A DNA stretch of 26,263 nucleotides. It comes from Bacteroidales bacterium (lineage in GTDB: Bacteria; Bacteroidota; Bacteroidia; Bacteroidales; F082). The DNA is taken from positions 1 through 26,263 of the forward strand of contig JAOZNY010000011.1 of the NCBI GenBank assembly GCA_029933565.1. Reading direction: 5' to 3'. The notes beneath the pieces are model-generated. The model made no database searches, was not told the origin of the DNA, and worked only from the letters and a program-made list of their open reading frames with translations. Shown here one piece after another: positions 21,374 through 26,263 of this stretch. Position 1 is the first letter of the stretch. Every line of letters begins with the position of its first letter. The position numbers were made by a program, and so were the translations under genes.

Positions 21374-24220
21374 TTACCTAATCTGATATTCTACTCCAAT
21401 TTCAAAAAGAGAGCCTCTTTTAAAACTCCTATAATCGTATTCTTTACTATTATATGTATAGGTTTGCTTGTAAATGCTATTTAAAATATTAGTTGCTTTA
21501 AATCTTAAAATAAAATTCTCACCAATGGATTTATTTGCAATAAAATTTAGCGAATGAAGTGGTTGTTCATAAATATCGGGAGTGCCACCTTTTACATTAA
21601 TGACTATTTTTGGACCGGTAACATTATAAACTAAATTGGCAGAAAAATTGATTACATTATTTTCATAGCCTAGAAAAACATTAACAATGTATGGCGACTG
21701 TCCAGACATAGGTCTATTATCTTTTGCAATTGGATCTGTTGCTTTTATTGCTTCAAGTTCGACAGAATCAATTGCCACCGATGAATAAATATATGAAACA
21801 TTAATTCCTAACCTTAAATTTCTCAAAGCGTTTACGAAATCAAGTTTTTTTCTAAAATCGGCTTCAATACCATAAACATTAGCACCGTCAACATTTTCCC
21901 ATTTTAACTCAGGATTTTGTGCCCTCGGATTATCAACCAACTCGATGGGTTTAGTAAAGCCTTTATAAAATGCACCCAGCGAAACTATTTCTCCTGAACG
22001 CATAAAATATTCCCATTTCAAATCAATATTATTTATAAGGGTGCGTTGCAGTTTTGCATTTCCAACATAGGTTTCGCCACCTGCAAAGTTTTCATTTGCG
22101 TAAGGAGCTAATTCGCGGAATGTTGGTCTTGCAAGAGTTCGGCTAATATTATACCTGATATTCATGTTTTTTTTAACTTCATAAGTAAAATTAAGAGCAG
22201 GTAAAAAATCATTGTTATTTAAATATCCTGTCTCCATGCCTATGTCGTTGCTTTGCGAATTAATCAAAGTATGCTCATATCTCAATCCTCCAACAAAGCG
22301 TAGTTTGCCCCAAAGTTTTGTATCAATCATTGCGTATGCTGCTGTAACAGTTTGGTTTGCAGTATAAGAATTCTTTAAGTCATCGCCGGGATTACCCCTA
22401 ACAAACAAACCAAAATTAGCTCCGCTAGCAACATCGTAATTAGGATAATTTGTACCCATATTTTCATCTGCAATAAAATCATCTACATTTCCATTATAAG
22501 AATTATCGGTAATGGGATATTTATAGTCGTAGTCAATTCTTTTATCATCAAATGTCCTGTCCTTAAAGTAGCAGGATCCACCAAACTTGAGTTTTGGTAA
22601 TTGGTTTGAGGAACCTAAATCAAGTTTAAAGTCACCTTTAAAATAATAGTTCATTTCCTCCATGAAGCGGTAATACCTTGCAGGAACCTTATAGATTGCC
22701 GGTTGAATCTGGTAAGTGTTTTGGGCATTATTGCTAGGGTAATAACTATTGGTAAAAAATCTCATATCAGGTTCGTCCTGATAGGAATAAGTTACAGCCC
22801 CAATCCATTCAACACTAAATTTAGATAGGTTCTCAAAATAATGCTCACCTCTAATTTGTCCTGTATTCAATGACCTTTCAAGCCATTGTAAAACTCTTGT
22901 TTCAATAAATAAGTCATCAGCATCATCCGATGGTTTTTTGCCAATCATATATCTAGCAGCCGACATTCCGCTTTGATTCTTGAAAACATTTAATCCAATT
23001 TTGTGATTGGCATTTATTTTATATGAAGTATTTAATAAAACTCCCCATAACGCTTCAGATGTACCCTGAATATCGTTATACTTATGCTCGGTAATTAATT
23101 GTGATTCGCCAGCGCCACCAAGTTTATAACGACCTTTTGTACCATTTTCATAATACTCATTAACGTATTTATAACTAAATCCAAACACATAGCCCAACTG
23201 ACTTTCTTTACCAATTCGTTTTTGATCACCAACAGAAATAGAAAATTTGGAGTTAAGAAATGAGTTGTTCATTGAAGGAGCCATTATCTTATTAAAGTCG
23301 GTAGAAATATTTGTAAGTTCTTGATGTTTTGCTTTAGCGGTATAATCAGGAATATTATAATAAGCAGAATTTGGAATTTTACGGAAACCGTTATCAAAAC
23401 CTAGTATATCAGTTGAACTGCCCTGATAAGTTAAAAAATTACTATTAAAACTTGCCTGTGTATTATACCCAAAACTTATTCCTGCGTCAAGTTGGAACTT
23501 TTCAGGGAAGTCCCTTGTTTGAATATCCACTAATCCTCCTGTAAAATCAGCAGGCAGGTCAGGACTAAATGTTTTATAAACAATAATATTTTCAATTAAA
23601 CTGCTTGGAAAAATATCCATTTGTACGGTATTCCTATTCGGGTCTAAACCAGGGATTTCAGCAGCATTTAAGGTAGTTTTACTATATCGATCACTAAGCC
23701 CTCTAATGAAAATATATTTACCACCTACTACGTTAATTCCAGTTATCCGTTTTAAGGCTGTCGCTGCATCGCTGTCACCACTTCGCTTCATCTGTTCGGC
23801 TGAAAGGCCTTCCAATACATTTGCTGATTTTTTTTGGATACTTAATAAAGCAGCCTCAGTTCTGTTATTAGCTTTTGCAGTAATTACAACTTCCTCTAAG
23901 CCCATGCTTACTGATTTTAATCCAACGTTTAGCACGGTAACTTCTCCTTCTTTTATTTCTACGTTTTCAAACTTCTGTGATTGGAAGGAAATGTACTGAC
24001 TTATAAAAGTATAAGTCCCTGGTGCAAGATTACTGATTGTGTAATTCCCATCAAGATCAGTGGATGCACCGGTACCAGTACCTTTAATAACTATTGTTGC
24101 TCCAATAAGTTCTTCACCAATTTCGGCATCAATAATTTTTCCGCTCAGACTACCCGTCCATGACATTGCAACAAATGGCATGAAGATGGCGAGAATGATT
24201 AAAATCTTCTTAATAATCAT
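21374..24220 (-). CDS. TonB-dependent outer-membrane receptor with CarboxypepD_reg-like domain
   Basis: A 948-residue outer-membrane receptor. Residues 1-20 are a signal peptide (cleavage near VAMS). Residues about 24-108 are a carboxypeptidase-regulatory-like domain (GKIIDAEIGEELIGATIVIKG, 27-47, then DLDGNYTISNLAPGTY), the usual N-terminal extension in Bacteroidota. The plug domain follows to about 235 (EEVVITAK; ALKRITGINVVGG; FIRGLSDRYS; GGLVDIQTRDFP). The remainder is a 22-strand-type barrel with YNISRTLARPTFRELAPYA, a conserved late-barrel segment. The C-terminus is VEYQIR, lacking the usual final aromatic residue. There is no SusD-type partner; a beta-helix lipoprotein gene lies 107 bp upstream on the same strand and is the likely partner. 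The substrate is unknown. Confidence 0.93.
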   Translation of the reverse strand: MIIKKILIILAIFMPFVAMSWTGSLSGKIIDAEIGEELIGATIVIKGTGTGASTDLDGNYTISNLAPGTYTFISQYISFQSQKFENVEIKEGEVTVLNVGLKSVSMGLEEVVITAKANNRTEAALLSIQKKSANVLEGLSAEQMKRSGDSDAATALKRITGINVVGGKYIFIRGLSDRYSKTTLNAAEIPGLDPNRNTVQMDIFPSSLIENIIVYKTFSPDLPADFTGGLVDIQTRDFPEKFQLDAGISFGYNTQASFNSNFLTYQGSSTDILGFDNGFRKIPNSAYYNIPDYTAKAKHQELTNISTDFNKIMAPSMNNSFLNSKFSISVGDQKRIGKESQLGYVFGFSYKYVNEYYENGTKGRYKLGGAGESQLITEHKYNDIQGTSEALWGVLLNTSYKINANHKIGLNVFKNQSGMSAARYMIGKKPSDDADDLFIETRVLQWLERSLNTGQIRGEHYFENLSKFSVEWIGAVTYSYQDEPDMRFFTNSYYPSNNAQNTYQIQPAIYKVPARYYRFMEEMNYYFKGDFKLDLGSSNQLPKLKFGGSCYFKDRTFDDKRIDYDYKYPITDNSYNGNVDDFIADENMGTNYPNYDVASGANFGLFVRGNPGDDLKNSYTANQTVTAAYAMIDTKLWGKLRFVGGLRYEHTLINSQSNDIGMETGYLNNNDFLPALNFTYEVKKNMNIRYNISRTLARPTFRELAPYANENFAGGETYVGNAKLQRTLINNIDLKWEYFMRSGEIVSLGAFYKGFTKPIELVDNPRAQNPELKWENVDGANVYGIEADFRKKLDFVNALRNLRLGINVSYIYSSVAIDSVELEAIKATDPIAKDNRPMSGQSPYIVNVFLGYENNVINFSANLVYNVTGPKIVINVKGGTPDIYEQPLHSLNFIANKSIGENFILRFKATNILNSIYKQTYTYNSKEYDYRSFKRGSLFEIGVEYQIR

Positions 24221-24327
24221 TGTTTTATGTTTGGATAATATTGAAGAAAAGATTCACACAAAAAACTAAACAGGGTATCGATACATATATTTACCAACCC
24301 CTGATTAGAGCGTAAATCAAATTATTT

Positions 24328-26016
24328 CTAATTCATATATTTTGAATAGAGCGACCATCCGGCAGTCCAGTCGTTGGCAGGATCAATGGCTCCTTTGTAA
24401 CCAACTGTTTTAAACCAAGTATCAGGCGTGGATGCCATATTTCCGGAAACATCATTTGATGGAATAATATTAAAAGTATTTCCATTAAGATTAAAGCCAG
24501 GATCAGCAACATTATTTGATGCTGTTGAGAAATATCCAAAAAGAGCAGCATCAGCGGCATTTTTTTCTTCATCAGTTACACCATCACCAATTGATACTTT
24601 CAGGTAAGGTTCATCAATTTGGTAGAACATATTATTTTTTATGGTAAGTTGACCATTATTGAAACGAGTGTAAGAACTCTCATCTACTAATAATTCAATA
24701 TCAATAGGTTTCTCCTGGTTATAAAAAATAGAGTTAGCGTAGTTTCCACCTGCATTATCGCGGAAAGTTATTGTTCTTTTTGAAGCACCATCGCCTCGCC
24801 CCACATAGGTTGCATTGTAAACTGTAGGAATTGCGTAAGGATCACCAGTTTCAGGGTCAGTACCTCCATCATGTTCACCTAATCTATCGCCACGTTCATA
24901 ACCTTGCACCGCAACCCAAAACTGTCCGTATCCGCGGAAACCCTGATCGTAGTCGTAAGAATCATCGCCACAAAAAGCAACAATAATATTATTAAGTCTT
25001 GGCATTCCGCCAAAAAACTCAACACCATCATCTTTGTTTGCAAAAACCTCTACAAACTCGATAATTGTGCCATTACCAACGCCACCTAATGTTAGACCAT
25101 TAATCTCATTTCCTTCACCAATGTCAGACCCACCATGACGAATTGAGACATAGTGGATTTCTCCAGAGTTATCGCTATTGTCAGTTCCGCCATAAACACC
25201 ACGTGGTTCAGTTTGAGGAATACCTTCAATTTGTTGTTCGCCAGGAACTGTGTTTAATGTTGCTTTCCCAAGAATGATTAAACCACCCCAAAGACCATCG
25301 GCTAAATCCTGTACTGAACCGTTAAGGTCATCAGCTTCGGCTGTGAAAATTATTGGCTCAGCAGCGGTTCCCTTTGCCATAATCTTACCGCCTCTGGCAA
25401 CAATTAATGCAGAAGCATTTTCTCCCTGTCCCGGTTTTCCTTTAATAACTGTTCCTGCCTCTATTGTAAGTATATCACCATCGTTAACGAACACCATTCC
25501 GTCGAGTAAATAAATGTTATTTGCAGTCCATGTATTTGTTCCGGTGCCATTACCATCATCTTTAATATTAATTGTTGCGTGAGCAATTCCATCTAAGCCA
25601 ATGGTTTGAGTTTGCAATACTTCCATTGCTACCGCTGTAGCATTATAAATACTATTACCATCTTTTGGCGTAATGGTTATTTTTTCTTCCCCATTTGAAT
25701 AATCAACAAGTTCAATTTTGATCGCGGTATATTTTTGACCTGCAGAATGAGTTACTATTAAAGAAGAAATATCAGAACCTCCTGAAATACTAATATTAAA
25801 ACTGTTCTCGTCGAGATCCCCTGTGGCATCAGTCTTTTTATATACACCTTCACTGAACCCTAAAGTAATATCAAAGTTTTTGTTTTCACCATAAATTGCT
25901 ATTGATGTCATTTCAGGTGATTCAGGAATAGGAGATGGTGGATCGTCTTTTTTACAAGATGTAAAACTTATGGCAAATATTATCGCCATTAAGAGCATTA
26001 ATTTAATTTGTTTCAT
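24328..26016 (-). CDS. Predicted surface lipoprotein with right-handed beta-helix
   Basis: A 562-residue lipoprotein from the ATG at 26016; an in-frame ATG at 26028 would add only MILK. The signal peptide ends in the lipobox F-T-S-C with Cys21, followed by KKDDPP, whose acidic residues fit the Bacteroidota rule for export to the cell surface. Residues about 30-130 resemble an Ig-like or cadherin-like N-terminal domain. From about 150 on, short repeating strands with V/I-x-x-G turns (DGDILTIEAGTVIKGKPGQG, 176-195; ALIVARGGKIMAKGTA; LWGGLIILGKA; NGLTLGGVGNGTIIEFVEV) indicate a parallel beta-helix like that of pectate-lyase-fold proteins. No polysaccharide-lyase catalytic set is obvious, so binding rather than cleavage is likely. 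It precedes the TonB-dependent receptor gene and ends in WSLYSKYMN, not a type IX secretion tail. Confidence 0.85.
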   Translation of the reverse strand: MKQIKLMLLMAIIFAISFTSCKKDDPPSPIPESPEMTSIAIYGENKNFDITLGFSEGVYKKTDATGDLDENSFNISISGGSDISSLIVTHSAGQKYTAIKIELVDYSNGEEKITITPKDGNSIYNATAVAMEVLQTQTIGLDGIAHATINIKDDGNGTGTNTWTANNIYLLDGMVFVNDGDILTIEAGTVIKGKPGQGENASALIVARGGKIMAKGTAAEPIIFTAEADDLNGSVQDLADGLWGGLIILGKATLNTVPGEQQIEGIPQTEPRGVYGGTDNSDNSGEIHYVSIRHGGSDIGEGNEINGLTLGGVGNGTIIEFVEVFANKDDGVEFFGGMPRLNNIIVAFCGDDSYDYDQGFRGYGQFWVAVQGYERGDRLGEHDGGTDPETGDPYAIPTVYNATYVGRGDGASKRTITFRDNAGGNYANSIFYNQEKPIDIELLVDESSYTRFNNGQLTIKNNMFYQIDEPYLKVSIGDGVTDEEKNAADAALFGYFSTASNNVADPGFNLNGNTFNIIPSNDVSGNMASTPDTWFKTVGYKGAIDPANDWTAGWSLYSKYMN

Positions 26017-26119
26017 TTTTAATATCATTTTTATGATTGTTGTTTAATTGTTATTGCAAAACAACTACACTATCAATTAAATGATGTTATGAAAACAATA
26101 ATTAAAGGTTAATTAAATG

Positions 26120-26172
26120 ATCTTATTATTTACAATAAGATAATAATTTGTTAACAAAGAAGAATCTTCTTC
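26120..26172. promoter_or_regulatory. Two inverted repeats upstream of the lipoprotein-receptor pair
   Basis: ATCTTATT (26120-26127)/AATAAGAT (26134-26141) is a perfect 8-bp inverted repeat with a 6-base spacer. GAAGAA (26159-26164)/TTCTTC (26167-26172) lies next to it. They are 104-156 bp upstream of the lipoprotein start and could be operators or leader hairpins. No exact TAnnTTTG element is found on the minus strand in 26029-26263. Further upstream, ATCAGC (26202) and GCTGAT (26233) form a longer loose pair. Confidence 0.3.
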
Positions 26173-26263
26173 AACTCAAAAATTAATATGAAAATATGTT
26201 AATCAGCGATGATTCCAGCCTAAGCCGGTTGATGCTGATCTCTCAACAAATCGTTAACTGTTT

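Noticed and set aside
24328..26016. Polysaccharide lyase or SusD homologue
   Set aside because: The beta-helix is compatible with a lyase fold, but no catalytic set is recognisable, and SusD proteins are helical TPR-type, which this is not.

Overview
The window looks like a chromosomal segment of a Bacteroidota bacterium, probably near Bacteroidales/Marinilabiliales; the lower rank is a guess. The evidence is AT-rich DNA, several TAnnTTTG-type -7 promoter elements, outer-membrane lipoproteins with a C-K-K-D-D start, a TonB-dependent receptor with an N-terminal carboxypeptidase-regulatory-like domain, a mutL-rhomboid-rhomboid-endonuclease cluster, and typical Bacteroidota protein variants. I see no tRNA, rRNA, CRISPR array, insertion sequence or prophage.

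Layout. (1) 272-4173, minus strand: lplA followed by a large FAD/Fe-S D-2-hydroxyacid dehydrogenase, 11 bp apart and probably co-transcribed. (2) 4403-5746, plus: a membrane-anchored beta-lactamase-fold serine hydrolase. (3) 6033-11828, minus: a likely operon of a small membrane protein, mutL, two different rhomboid proteases, a membrane-anchored EEP-family phosphodiesterase and an exported glutathione peroxidase. (4) 12077-13693, plus: an ABC-F ATPase in which only one of the two ATP sites looks intact. (5) 13900-17203, plus: binding lipoprotein, FecCD permease and ATPase of a siderophore/cobalamin-type importer, ending in a strong intrinsic terminator. (6) 17292-18929, plus: an exported YtcJ-like amidohydrolase. 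(7) 19124-21363, plus: a tight three-gene cassette of unrecognised proteins, two of them paralogous and the third with a helix-hairpin-helix-like segment. (8) 21374-26016, minus: a predicted surface beta-helix lipoprotein and a TonB-dependent receptor, resembling in logic (not in family) a SusC/SusD pair.

Two things stand out. First, the cassette at 19124-21363 is the best candidate here for an undescribed system: cytoplasmic, translationally coupled, and built on a duplicated architecture of helical N-terminus, variable linker and beta-rich C-terminus. Second, many gaps between genes are filled with degenerate tandem motifs of strict 7-bp or 8-bp period, each gap with its own consensus. Some run into the stop codon of the upstream gene and two lie directly against a promoter -7 element. 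Two other gaps carry larger palindromic interspersed repeats.

Functionally the window is mostly housekeeping and envelope: lipoate attachment, hydroxyacid oxidation, mismatch repair, membrane proteolysis, peroxide defence, metal-complex uptake and outer-membrane import.
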